Part shown: positions 36,583 through 44,683 of the stretch, piece after piece | Position numbering within the stretch: the first letter of the stretch is position 1 | How the letters are laid out: the number at the start of each line of letters is the position of its first letter | Source: Novosphingobium profundi | GTDB taxonomy: Bacteria > Pseudomonadota > Alphaproteobacteria > Sphingomonadales > Sphingomonadaceae | Length of the DNA: 64,000 nucleotides | Reading direction: 5' to 3' | Assembly: GCF_018491765.1 (NCBI RefSeq) | Contig: NZ_JABWCU010000011.1 | Span: 171,071-235,070, forward strand | The notes under the pieces: generated by a model | Databases searched by the model: none | Told to the model about the DNA's origin: nothing | What the model saw: the letters and a program-made list of their open reading frames with translations, nothing else | Position numbers and translations under genes: made by a program

Positions 36583-37173
36583 TCAGGGGGTGGGTTCGGT
36601 CCACACGGTGGCGAGGTCCGAGCTGCCGCTGAGCGGGCAGCCGTCCCTGGGCAACTGGACCGAAACCATCATCGAGCCTTCGGGCCCCGAGCGCGAGATG
36701 TGGCCCTTGCCGGTGCAGTCCTCGGCGAAGGCAAGATCGCCGTGGCGCAGCTCGACCTGGCTACCGTCGTGCAGCTCGATGATCATCGAGCCGAAGATCG
36801 GGATCAGGAAGGTGGGGTTGTTGGCAACGTGGAAACCGAAGCCGGCTCCGGCCTGCGAGGAGCCGATCGTCACGCGCTCGGCGTTGCGACGCAGCAGGGT
36901 CGCGATCTTCTGTCCCCTGGGCTCGACCACCTCGAGCTGTTCGGCGCGGGTGAGCCCGTCGGGCCCGGAATAGAGGTGGAACACGCGTCGGATCCACGGC
37001 ATCGCCGTGCCGGTCGGCTCGAACTCCATCGGAAAGACCGCGCCCGGGACCGGGCCGACCCTGGTCACCCGCTCGGTGCCCGCGGCGGGCGTGGAGGCGA
37101 GCGAGGTCAGGCCAAGGCCCGCCAGCCAGGCGCCGCCCGCCGAGAGGACGTCGCGCTTGGAGTGCAAGGTCAT
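36583..37173 (-). CDS. Exported small cupin protein paired with PhyH-type dioxygenase (cupin 2)
   Basis: A 196-residue protein. The N-terminus (SKRDVLSAGGAWLAGLGLTS) is a signal sequence, probably Tat or Sec, placing it in the periplasm. The cupin core includes GFGFHVANNPTFLIPIFGS, VELRHGDLAFAEDC and TGKGHISRSGPEGSMM. The DxTGxGHxS segment is shared with cupins 1 and 3. The ATG overlaps the stop of the dioxygenase gene (ATGA), so translation is coupled. No known enzyme family is recognisable beyond the cupin fold. The exported location differs from its cytoplasmic oxygenase partner, which argues against a simple complex and for a substrate-binding or early catalytic role. Confidence 0.75.
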   Translation of the reverse strand: MTLHSKRDVLSAGGAWLAGLGLTSLASTPAAGTERVTRVGPVPGAVFPMEFEPTGTAMPWIRRVFHLYSGPDGLTRAEQLEVVEPRGQKIATLLRRNAERVTIGSSQAGAGFGFHVANNPTFLIPIFGSMIIELHDGSQVELRHGDLAFAEDCTGKGHISRSGPEGSMMVSVQLPRDGCPLSGSSDLATVWTEPTP

Positions 37174-38027
37174 GCGGACAGGCTCTCGCGCGGAGCGAAG
37201 GCACGCGGTTCGTCGGCGGGACGCGTCCAGATCACCGGAAGTTCGGGGCAGGGGGCGGGATGCGCGCCTTCCTCCTGGCTGAGCAGGTCGAGCCCCTGCA
37301 CCGGCATCAGGCCCTCGCGCGGGCACCAGTAGGCATCGTCGCCGAGCATGCGCATGGCCAGCCCCGCGCGGGCAAGGGCGTCGGAATCGTTGCCCTTGGA
37401 ATAGTGCGGAATGTCGACGTGGAAGAGCACCGCGTCGCCGGGCTCGAGGTCCCAGGTCTTGAACTCGAAGGCGAAGTCGGGGTTGTCGCGCTCGTTTTCG
37501 AAGTCGGGGAAGCGGAAGGTCCCGTCACCCGCCGGGCCGAAGCGCGAACCTGTCTCCATGCAGAATTTGTGGTAGCCCGCGACGAACTCGATACGGCCGT
37601 TTTCGCGGTTGACGGGTGAAAGCGCGACCCAAAGGTTGGGGATCATCGTGCCGGTGAAGGGCCAGAGGTGGTCCGCATGCCACTGCATGATCGAGGGCGA
37701 AAGCGGGGGCTTCACGAAAAGGTGATCGTGGAACATCTGCACCGTGTCGGCCTGGATCACCCGTCCGACGATCTCGCCGGCGGGCGAGTTGAGTGCGAAA
37801 TCACGAAAGACGCCGGGCTTGCGGAAGAGGTGCGAGACCGACATCATCGCGCCGTGCGAGGGGCCCGTCGCGCCGAAGCGGGCGGGGTCGGCCTGGACCT
37901 CGCGGGCCGCTTGCTGGAGGCGGCCGATCCATTCGGCATCGAACATCTGGCGCAGGCAGACCACGCCGTCACGCGCGTAATCCGCGATGTGCTGCGCGGT
38001 GATGGGGTTGAGCGGACGCTGGTTCAT
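37170..38027 (-). CDS. Phytanoyl-CoA dioxygenase (PhyH)-family Fe(II)/2-oxoglutarate oxygenase
   Basis: A 285-residue PhyH-type oxygenase. The facial-triad motif appears as HAD in MQWHADHLWPFTGTMIPN, the distal His in VLFHVDIPHYSKGND, and a candidate 2-oxoglutarate Arg in LARAGLAMRMLGDD. The N-terminal DYARDGVVCLRQMFDAEW is a typical opening of the family. These enzymes hydroxylate diverse small molecules in the cytoplasm using O2 and 2-oxoglutarate. GGAGG lies upstream of ATG 38027. It heads a unit with cupin 2 (4-base overlap) and the GPH symporter. The 346-base gap before it contains the best LysR-type palindrome of the region at 38329. The substrate is unknown. Confidence 0.85.
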   Translation of the reverse strand: MNQRPLNPITAQHIADYARDGVVCLRQMFDAEWIGRLQQAAREVQADPARFGATGPSHGAMMSVSHLFRKPGVFRDFALNSPAGEIVGRVIQADTVQMFHDHLFVKPPLSPSIMQWHADHLWPFTGTMIPNLWVALSPVNRENGRIEFVAGYHKFCMETGSRFGPAGDGTFRFPDFENERDNPDFAFEFKTWDLEPGDAVLFHVDIPHYSKGNDSDALARAGLAMRMLGDDAYWCPREGLMPVQGLDLLSQEEGAHPAPCPELPVIWTRPADEPRAFAPRESLSA

Positions 38028-38373
38028 GCGACGAAAATCCTCCGGCCAATGGGCGGAGCGCGCCACTACGCGCTCCGGGGTTATGGGAAAAGCGCCGGTC
38101 TCCGGTGGGGCGGATTGCCTCGGCGGTGCTCCGCCCGGCCCGATCGAAACGGGCAGGCAAGTCCGCCGCGAAAGGCGCGCTGCCTTCCGATTGCCGGTGG
38201 GCCTGGTGCCCATCCCCAGTGCTTGTCCCTGGTGCACGGACGCGAGACACGCGCCGCACGTAATGTTGTCTTGTGGGGACAACCTGACCCGCGCGCGCAG
38301 GCTTGAATAGGGCGCAAAATCTGTTCTGCGATAAAGGTTCTTGATCGCACTTCGGTGCCCGCCGCTTGGGCCC
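38028..38373. promoter_or_regulatory. Upstream region of the PhyH unit with LysR-type palindrome (38329-38347)
   Basis: No gene is supportable in these 346 bases. At 38329-38347, CGATAAAG-GTT-CTTGATCG forms an 8-bp interrupted palindrome with one mismatch. A short perfect GTTGTC-N7-GACAAC inverted repeat lies at 38265-38283. The first resembles sequences at 21714, 30242 and 39336 and is the strongest candidate site for the LysR paralogs. It lies directly beside the 3' end of the LysR gene. Confidence 0.5.
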
Positions 38374-39288
38374 TTATGCCTTTGCCGCAAAATCCCGGAA
38401 CTGCTGGCGGAACAGTGACATGAGCCGGCGTAGCGCGCGGTTGCGGTAGCTTCCAGCAACGGTCAGGAGGCCGAGCGGGGGCGCCTCGATGCGGCTGGCC
38501 TCGATCGCGCGCAAGCTGCCTACGGCGAGGTCCTCGCGCACCAGGTCGTCGGGCAGCATGGCCAGCAGGCCGCCGTCTTTGACGAGCGAACGGATGAGAT
38601 GCATCGAGGAGGTGCGCACGAAGGCGCGCTCGGGGGCAAGGCCGTGGGCGGTGAGCAGGCCGATCAGGTCGGCCGCGTCGTCCTGGCCGTAAAGAACATT
38701 GGGGACAGCGACCTGTGCCCAGTCGTGGTGGCCGGGAGAGGCTTGCGGTTCTTGCGCGAAGACGGGGTGATCGCGGTGCCCCACGATCGAGTATCGCTGG
38801 CGCAGCAGCGGTTCGAATTCGAACTCGCCGGTCTCGAGCTCTTCGGACGCGGGCGCGCAGAAGGCGACGTCGAGCCGACCCTGGCGCAGCATCTCTTGCA
38901 GCGGGGCGCTGTAGCCGTCGATGACCTGCAGCACGACGTCGGGATCGGATCGGCGAAGTTCGGAAAGAGCCTGCGCGAAATTGTGGCTGGCGAGCACCGG
39001 GTGGATGCCAAGGTCGATGAACTGGCGCCGGTTGGCGTCCTCGACTTCGGCGACGAGGCGCGCCTGTTCGTTGACGATCAGGCGCGCGCGCACGATCAGC
39101 CTCTCGCAGGCTTCGGTGGGCTTGATCCCGCGCGGCCCGCGCACGAACAGCGCGATGTTGAGGCTTTCCTCGAGCTGGCGCACGCTCCAGGTCAGCGCGG
39201 GCTGCGATACGCCCGAGATGCGGGCCGCCTTGCGGAAGCTTCCGGCTTCGTAGACGGCGATCAGCCGTTCCAGCTTGGTGATGTTCAC
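38374..39288 (-). CDS. LysR-type transcriptional regulator, copy 2
   Basis: A 304-residue LysR protein: winged helix ITKLERLIAVYEAGSFRKAA, RISGVSQPALTWSVRQLEES and LFVRGPRGIKPTEACERL, then an effector domain (DLGIHPVLASHNFAQALSEL, VLQVIDGYSAPLQEMLRQGR). Copy 1 has the same blocks, including the DGYxxxLxxML element after the first beta-strand. Start is GTG 39288 with GGAGGAG upstream. It is divergent from LLM copy 3 and is positioned to control both that unit and, through 38329, the PhyH unit. Inducer unknown. Confidence 0.88.
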   Translation of the reverse strand: MNITKLERLIAVYEAGSFRKAARISGVSQPALTWSVRQLEESLNIALFVRGPRGIKPTEACERLIVRARLIVNEQARLVAEVEDANRRQFIDLGIHPVLASHNFAQALSELRRSDPDVVLQVIDGYSAPLQEMLRQGRLDVAFCAPASEELETGEFEFEPLLRQRYSIVGHRDHPVFAQEPQASPGHHDWAQVAVPNVLYGQDDAADLIGLLTAHGLAPERAFVRTSSMHLIRSLVKDGGLLAMLPDDLVREDLAVGSLRAIEASRIEAPPLGLLTVAGSYRNRALRRLMSLFRQQFRDFAAKA

Positions 39289-39335
39289 GCCGGTCTCCTC
39301 CAGGGGGGCGTGGGCGATGCTAGGCGCATCGCGCG

Positions 39336-39355
39336 CGATCAAGGTGATCAACTTT
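39336..39355. promoter_or_regulatory. LysR-type half-sites in the LysR / LLM copy 3 divergent promoter
   Basis: CGATCAAGGTGATCAACTTT contains CGATCAAG, identical to the reverse complement of the right arm of the palindrome at 38329, followed by an overlapping GATCAA repeat. It lies 48 bases from the LysR start, the usual place for an autoregulatory LysR site. The rest of the 233-base gap (39289-39521) shows nothing else I can name. Confidence 0.4.
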
Positions 39356-39521
39356 CCTTTTCGCCGCCTGGAATTTTTTCAATTACCGCTGCGATAGCCG
39401 ACTGCCACCCTGGAAGTCCGAGGGATGGGTGGTTCGCGCCGCGAGGCGCTCTCGCGGCGCCCGCAATGCGCTGCGGCGCCCCGCCTGCCTTCCCCGGTCA
39501 GCGAAATAAAAGGATAGCGGC

Positions 39522-40673
39522 ATGTCTCTCGAAATTCTCGGTGTTCTCCTGCATCGAAACGCCTCCGAAATCACACCGGCCGGCGAAGGCCCTTCGTTCG
39601 ACGCGGCGATGATCGGCGAGATGGCGCGCGCGTTCGACGCGAACGATTTCGATCGCGTCCTCATCCTCCAGAATTCCTACGCGCCCGACCCCTTCGCGAT
39701 CGCCGCGCACGTCGCGGCGATGACCCGCAAGCTGGCCTTCATGGTGGCGCACCGCCCCGGCTTCATCGCACCGACGATGGCCGCGCGCATGTTCGCCACG
39801 CTCGACAATCTCAGCAGCGGCCGCGCGGGCGTTCACGTGATCACGGGCGCCAACGACGTCGAACTGCAATGCGACGGCGATTTTCACACCAAGGAGGAAC
39901 GCTACCGGCGCAGTGGCGAATACGTGCAGGTGATGAAGTCGATCTGGTCCGCGCAGAGCCCGGTCGACCACGTCGGGGACTGGTACCGCTTCCGCAGCGC
40001 GATGTCCGAGTTGAAGCCGGTCAACGGTTCGATCCCGGTCTACTGGGGCGGCGCCTCGCCGCTGGCGCTGGAGGTCGGTGCCGAAGTGGCCGATGTCTAT
40101 GCGATCGGCGGGCTCAAGCCGCTCGAGGACATGCGCGAGACGGTGGCGCAGTTGCAGCAGGCCTGGGCGCGCACCGGGCGCAAGGTGCGCTTGCAGACCT
40201 CGGTGCGGGTGATCCTGGGCGAGAGCGAGGAAGAAGCCTGGCGCAACGCGCGCGGCGTGCTCGAGGGGCTGCGTGTGAAGGGACTCGAACAGGAGGCGCT
40301 GGTCGCGCAAGGCGCGGCTGCGGTTTCCACCGGTATGCGGCTCGATCCGCGCCTCGCGACGACCAAGGGGGGATCAGGACGCGCGGAACTGGAGGCCTTG
40401 GCGCAAGGACGCGAATTGCTCGACAAGCGGCTGTGGACCGGGATCACCAAGGCCTCGATCGCGTTTGCAACGCCCACGCTGCCGCCCGCGCTGGTGGGCA
40501 CCGCCGAGCAGGTCGCCGATGCGATGATGGACTATTACCGGATGGGGATTTCGGGCTTCCTGCTGCGCGGTTTCGATCTTCATGCCGACATCGCTGCGCA
40601 CGGGCGCGAACTCATTCCGCGGCTGCGTACTCTTGCCGCCGCGCACGACGAAACGGTGGCCGAACCTGTCTGA
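39522..40673 (+). CDS. LLM-class flavin monooxygenase (SsuD-like), copy 3
   Basis: A 383-residue luciferase-like protein, shorter than copies 1 and 2 and of the alkanesulfonate monooxygenase (SsuD) type. Landmarks are AFMVAHRPGFIAPTMAARMF and ATLDNLSSGRAGVHVITG, then ERYRRSGEYVQVMKSIW, IPVYWGGASPLALEVGAE and LVGTAEQVADAMMDYYRMGI with FLLRGFDLH at the end. SsuD-type enzymes use FMNH2 and O2 to release sulfite from sulfonates, but the branch includes many unassigned oxygenases. It forms the third oxygenase-cupin pair with the following gene (gap 16 bases). It is divergent from LysR copy 2, which probably regulates it. Confidence 0.86.
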   Translation: MSLEILGVLLHRNASEITPAGEGPSFDAAMIGEMARAFDANDFDRVLILQNSYAPDPFAIAAHVAAMTRKLAFMVAHRPGFIAPTMAARMFATLDNLSSGRAGVHVITGANDVELQCDGDFHTKEERYRRSGEYVQVMKSIWSAQSPVDHVGDWYRFRSAMSELKPVNGSIPVYWGGASPLALEVGAEVADVYAIGGLKPLEDMRETVAQLQQAWARTGRKVRLQTSVRVILGESEEEAWRNARGVLEGLRVKGLEQEALVAQGAAAVSTGMRLDPRLATTKGGSGRAELEALAQGRELLDKRLWTGITKASIAFATPTLPPALVGTAEQVADAMMDYYRMGISGFLLRGFDLHADIAAHGRELIPRLRTLAAAHDETVAEPV

Positions 40674-40689
40674 ACCGAGGAGAGCTTCA

Positions 40690-41283
40690 ATGATCGCACG
40701 TACCTTGGGAAACCTGGCCGCAGCGGCTGCGCTCGGCGGCGCGCTGTTCGCAACGCAGACGCAGGCGCAGGCACCAGCTTCAGCTCCACCCCCGGTCAGT
40801 CCGATTGACCCAGGCGCGGAGGCGCTTGCGCTGGCCCATCTCTACGGCGGGGACGACGGGGAATCGCATGTCGAGATGCTGGCGCTCCCACGCACGGGAG
40901 GACAGCCGGGGCGAAGCGTGCAGACGCGGCTTTACGCCACTGATGTTGAGATCGGCGACACGCTTCCAGGCGACTTTATCGACTACCACGGTGTCTCGAC
41001 GCCCCGCCTGCTGATCGTCCTCGCCGGGCAACTGGAAGTCGGCCTTGGCGATGGGACGAAGTACGTCCTGTCGAAAGGCGACATCGTCCTGGCCGACGAC
41101 GTGACCGGGCGTGGGCACACCTCGCGCACGATCGGCACGCAGCCCTTGCGCATCCTCACGGTGCGCCTGCCGGCCACGAACAGCCTCGCGCCCAAGCTCT
41201 CGTCCTGCCCCGAGGGGATGCCTGCGGACAAGTGCGTGAGCAATTCGCTCTCGATCCGCCACGAGGGGGAAACGTCGAAGTAG
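40690..41283 (+). CDS. Exported small cupin protein paired with LLM monooxygenase (cupin 3)
   Basis: A 197-residue protein with a signal peptide (LAAAAALGGALFATQTQAQA) and therefore probably periplasmic. The cupin region includes LPGDFIDYHGVSTPRLLIVL, VGLGDGTKYVLSKGDIVLAD and DVTGRGHTSRTIGTQPLRIL. Its DVTGRGHTS matches DCTGKGHIS of cupin 2 and DTSGQGHRS of cupin 1. A Cys pair near the C-terminus (SSCPEGMPADKCVS) may form a disulfide, in keeping with export. It closes the unit and is followed by a strong hairpin. Its recurrence beside unrelated oxygenase folds (LLM and PhyH) suggests a common role for the cupin, not a folding partner of one enzyme. Confidence 0.75.
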   Translation: MIARTLGNLAAAAALGGALFATQTQAQAPASAPPPVSPIDPGAEALALAHLYGGDDGESHVEMLALPRTGGQPGRSVQTRLYATDVEIGDTLPGDFIDYHGVSTPRLLIVLAGQLEVGLGDGTKYVLSKGDIVLADDVTGRGHTSRTIGTQPLRILTVRLPATNSLAPKLSSCPEGMPADKCVSNSLSIRHEGETSK

Positions 41284-41304
41284 CGAAGGTGCAGGGCCCA
41301 ACGC

Positions 41305-41341
41305 GAACGGGGCCGCCTCCGGCAAGGAGACGGCCCCGTTC
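41305..41341. terminator. Bidirectional terminator hairpin between cupin 3 and the rhamnogalacturonan TBDR
   Basis: An 11-bp perfect stem, GAACGGGGCCG (41305-41315) with CGGCCCCGTTC (41331-41341), is extended inside by CTCC/GGAG. It lies between two convergent genes and can fold on either strand. T-runs are short on both sides (TTCTTCG on the plus strand), so efficiency is uncertain. Confidence 0.6.
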
Positions 41342-41378
41342 TTCGTGGGCGCACGTGGCAGACCGGATCAGGCGGGCG

Positions 41379-44300
41379 TCACAGCTTGGCCTGGATGCCG
41401 ATGAAGGTGCGCTGGCCGGGGTAGTACAGGTCGACCGGCATGTCGGCGTTGATGTAGGTCTTCGAGTATTCCTTCGTGATGTTCTGCATCTCGACGAAGA
41501 CGTTGAAGTGCCAGTCGGGGAAGCGCAGCGTGATCTTCCCGTCGAGGTAGCCTTCGCCCTTGCGGTAGATCGGGTTGTTGCCGTTGTTGGCATCGAGCAC
41601 GGTCACCAGCCACTTCGAGCGGTAGTTGTAGCTCAGGCGCGCGTTGAGGATGCCCTGATCGTAGAAGATGCTGGCGTTGTAGGTGTACTTCGAAAGGCCC
41701 GGGTACTCGGTGAGCGGTTCGCCGGTCGCATCGTTGGTGAGGTTGGTGCGGATGGCACGGGCATACGTCATGTTCGCGGTCGCGCCGAAGCCGTCGAAAG
41801 GCTTGGGCAGGAACGTGAAGACGGTCTGCGCGCTGGCTTCGATGCCATCGAGCAGGGCACCCTCGCCGTTGATCGGCTGGCGCACGGTGTAGGTGTTGCC
41901 GTCGTGGAACAGGTCGACGTTATCGCGCGTGGTGGCGGGAATGACGAACGTGCTCTCGTACTTCTTGTAGTAGCCCAGGCTCAGCATGGTGTCCGGATTG
42001 GGATACCATGCCAGGTTCACTTCCCACTGGTCGGCGCGGTAGGGCTTGAGGTCCGGGTTACCCGCCGAGCACACGTCGTCCGTGCCGGTGATCGTCTGGT
42101 CGTCGAGGCAGTTGATGTTCGGGACGAGGTCGGTCGGCTTGGGACGGGCCAGGTTCTTGGCGTAGTTGGCGCGCAGGAACAGGTTGTCGGCCAGTTCCAG
42201 GTTGGCGTTGAAGGCCGGCAGGAAGTCGTCATAGGTGTTGGTGATCTCGGCTTCGGAAGCCGAGAGGGTGACCGTCTCGGTGCTACCCGTCTGGGTGAAA
42301 CGCGTCACGCGGTTGACGTAGGTGCCAAGGCCCTTGTCCTCGGTGTGCGTCCAGCGCAGGCCGGCGTTACCGGTCAGGTGCATGCCCAGGACGTAGGTGT
42401 CGACATCCATCATCGCATAGGCCGAGTAGATCGTCTCGGTGATCTTGGCCGAGGGGATCTGCGGATAGCCGTCGGCGAAAAGCACGAGGTCGTGGTTGAA
42501 GCCGGAGAGGTCGTAGTACTCCGACAGCGCCTCGGCATCGAAGCTGGGATAGGCGATGCGGCCCGGGATGCTCGAGGGTGCGCCCGACAGCCCGGTGAAC
42601 AGCGGCGCGCCGCCGGTGGTCGACGAGATCTGCGAGAGCAGCGACTGGTACTCGGCGGTCGTCATGTAGTACGTGTTGTTCACGCGACGCTGGGTGTAGT
42701 TGTCGTCGATGATCGTGTTGTACGACACGTTGGCGTTCGACTGGTAGGTGCCGGTCGCCGGGTCGATCAGGCGCGAACCACCCGCGCCGTAGTTCAGGAA
42801 CTTCTGCCGACGGGCCTGCGCGCCGAACTGGAAGCGGCTGATGATCGGGTGATCGATGTCCCAGTCGACGTCGAGCTTCAACTGGTCCTCGGTGTTGTTG
42901 TACTCGGCCGGGCGGTACTGGATCGAGGGGCCGTAGACGGGCAGCACGTTGCCGTTCGCGTCGGTGCGCGTGAAGTCCGAATAGACCGCCGGATCGCCCG
43001 GATCGAAGTCACTCGGGAACTGGAAGACCGGGATCCCTTGCGAATTGTTGCGATCGATCGTGATGCCCGAGACACTCGTGCCGAAGGAGATCAGGTTGGT
43101 CTGCTGGTCGGTATGGGCGGTGGCATGGCTGCCCATGAAATCGACCTTGAAGCGATCGATGTCCCAGGTGAATCCACCCGAGAAGTACTTGGAATCCTGA
43201 TCGTAGCTGAAGTCGCGGCGCTGCACGCCCACGATGTTCGCCGCGCCGTTGTAGTTGGGCGCGGTGGCCGAGCCGATGTTGACCGCGTTGAGCGCGGTCA
43301 GGAGGTTGGTGACGACGTGGTTCTCGTTGACCGTCGACGTGCCGAGCGCGACGCGCGGGACCGATGTGGCACCCGAGGCGTTGGTCGCCAGCGCCGGATC
43401 GAGGTTGAAGCGCTGGATGCGCGTCAGGTCGATCGAGTAGTTGACGTCTTCAAGCGTCTGGTTGCGCTTGTTGATCTGCATGTTGCCATAGGCGCGCAAG
43501 TTCGGCGCGACCTGGTACTGCAGCGTGAGGTCGCCCGAGATGCGCTGGTCGTGGCGGTTCCAGCTGCGATAGCGCGGGACCGTCGGTGCCCAGTCGAAGA
43601 ACTGGGTTTCGCATGCGGTGCGGGCCAAGGTGCCCCCCGAGACGTTGGCGCAGCTCTCGTAAGTGTCGTAGTCGGCGTAGAGCGGATCGGCGACGGTCTT
43701 CTCGGTCGAATGGTCGAAGTCGGCGAGGCGCTTCCAGTTGGTGTTCGAGATATAGTCCTGGCGGGTGTCGACGTCGCTGTAGGTGACGTTGACCAGGACG
43801 CCGAGGCCGTCGATCAGGAACTTGGGCGTGCCGGCCACGAAAGTGACGCGCGGCTTCCAGGTCTCGGCGGTGTCGAGGTGCTGCTGCGAGAGCACACCGG
43901 TCAGGAGCGGCTTCTCGAGGTCGAGGGGCTTGCGCGTCTCGATGCGCACGGTGCCGCCGATGCCACCCTCGGTAAGGTCGACCGAATAGCCCTTGTAGAC
44001 GTCGATCGACTTGACCAGTTCGGTCGCGAATTCGCGGAAGTCGCCCGCTCGGGTGCCGGTGGCGCTGACCTGGCTGACGCCGTTGATCTCGACGCGGTTG
44101 AGATCGGGCTCGACGCCGCGGATCGAGACCTGCGTGCCCTCGCCGAAGTCGCGGCTGAGCTGGACGCCGGTGATGCGCGCGAGCGAATCGCCCACGTTCT
44201 TGTCGGGGAAGCTGGCGATGTCGTCAGCGACGATGGAATCGACGATCGTGCCCGCTTCCTTCTTGCGGTTGATCGCGGACTGGAGCGAAGCGCGGGTGCC

Positions 44301-44540
44301 GACGACCACGATCTCACGCGCCTGCGAGATGATGCCTTCGGCTTCCTTGTTGGTGATCTCGGCCGGCTTTTCCTCGGAATTGGCCTGCTCGGTCTCGGAA
44401 TCCTGATTTGTCTGAGCAGTTGCTACGCCGGGGAACAGCATTGCACCGGCCAGCGCGAGGAACGAAGCGCTGCAAAAGGCCCCGTTGATCCGCCAATTTA
44501 CGTTATTCTTGCCCGCACTTTCAATGGCTTGCTTTTGCAT
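41379..44540 (-). CDS. TonB-dependent receptor of the rhamnogalacturonan locus
   Basis: A 1053-residue outer-membrane receptor. The signal peptide ends near GVATAQTNQ. A spacer rich in acidic residues is followed by EIVVVGTRASLQSAINRKKE, SIVADDIASFPDKNVGDSLA and RITGVQLSRDFGEGTQVSIR, then GVEPDLNRVEINGVSQVS. The C-terminus is YPGQRTFIGIQAKL. The 'xxSIVAxDIxxFPDxNxxDxL' plug is the hallmark of the large Caulobacter/sphingomonad receptors dedicated to oligosaccharides. It is divergent from the PL11 lyase, so it probably imports rhamnogalacturonan fragments released outside or at the surface. AGAGGAG precedes ATG 44540. The shared 143-base gap holds an operator-like site at 44628. Confidence 0.92.
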   Translation of the reverse strand: MQKQAIESAGKNNVNWRINGAFCSASFLALAGAMLFPGVATAQTNQDSETEQANSEEKPAEITNKEAEGIISQAREIVVVGTRASLQSAINRKKEAGTIVDSIVADDIASFPDKNVGDSLARITGVQLSRDFGEGTQVSIRGVEPDLNRVEINGVSQVSATGTRAGDFREFATELVKSIDVYKGYSVDLTEGGIGGTVRIETRKPLDLEKPLLTGVLSQQHLDTAETWKPRVTFVAGTPKFLIDGLGVLVNVTYSDVDTRQDYISNTNWKRLADFDHSTEKTVADPLYADYDTYESCANVSGGTLARTACETQFFDWAPTVPRYRSWNRHDQRISGDLTLQYQVAPNLRAYGNMQINKRNQTLEDVNYSIDLTRIQRFNLDPALATNASGATSVPRVALGTSTVNENHVVTNLLTALNAVNIGSATAPNYNGAANIVGVQRRDFSYDQDSKYFSGGFTWDIDRFKVDFMGSHATAHTDQQTNLISFGTSVSGITIDRNNSQGIPVFQFPSDFDPGDPAVYSDFTRTDANGNVLPVYGPSIQYRPAEYNNTEDQLKLDVDWDIDHPIISRFQFGAQARRQKFLNYGAGGSRLIDPATGTYQSNANVSYNTIIDDNYTQRRVNNTYYMTTAEYQSLLSQISSTTGGAPLFTGLSGAPSSIPGRIAYPSFDAEALSEYYDLSGFNHDLVLFADGYPQIPSAKITETIYSAYAMMDVDTYVLGMHLTGNAGLRWTHTEDKGLGTYVNRVTRFTQTGSTETVTLSASEAEITNTYDDFLPAFNANLELADNLFLRANYAKNLARPKPTDLVPNINCLDDQTITGTDDVCSAGNPDLKPYRADQWEVNLAWYPNPDTMLSLGYYKKYESTFVIPATTRDNVDLFHDGNTYTVRQPINGEGALLDGIEASAQTVFTFLPKPFDGFGATANMTYARAIRTNLTNDATGEPLTEYPGLSKYTYNASIFYDQGILNARLSYNYRSKWLVTVLDANNGNNPIYRKGEGYLDGKITLRFPDWHFNVFVEMQNITKEYSKTYINADMPVDLYYPGQRTFIGIQAKL

Positions 44541-44627
44541 AGCCGCTCCTCTCTCATCCCTGTTTGTATTCTGTTCGCCCGCATGGACGGTCTTGACGAC
44601 TCAATTTCTAGACCGACACTTATAAAA

Positions 44628-44663
44628 CCGATATGTGGGATGCAATTCTATAATTTGGACCAT
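44628..44663 (-). promoter_or_regulatory. Pectin-regulon operator candidate, TBDR/PL11 divergent promoter
   Basis: Read on the minus strand, ATGGTCCA is followed by AATT at position 17 and TCCCACA at position 24 of a 36-base stretch. It agrees with the site before kduI (63768) at 24 of 36 positions. It lies 21 bases before the PL11 start and 88 bases from the TBDR start. Confidence 0.5.
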
Positions 44664-44683
44664 ATTACCGTGGGAGACGGAAA

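Noticed and set aside
38265..38283. GTTGTC-N7-GACAAC as a terminator or regulator site
   Set aside because: Only six bases pair, there is no T-run and no second copy, so chance is a sufficient explanation.
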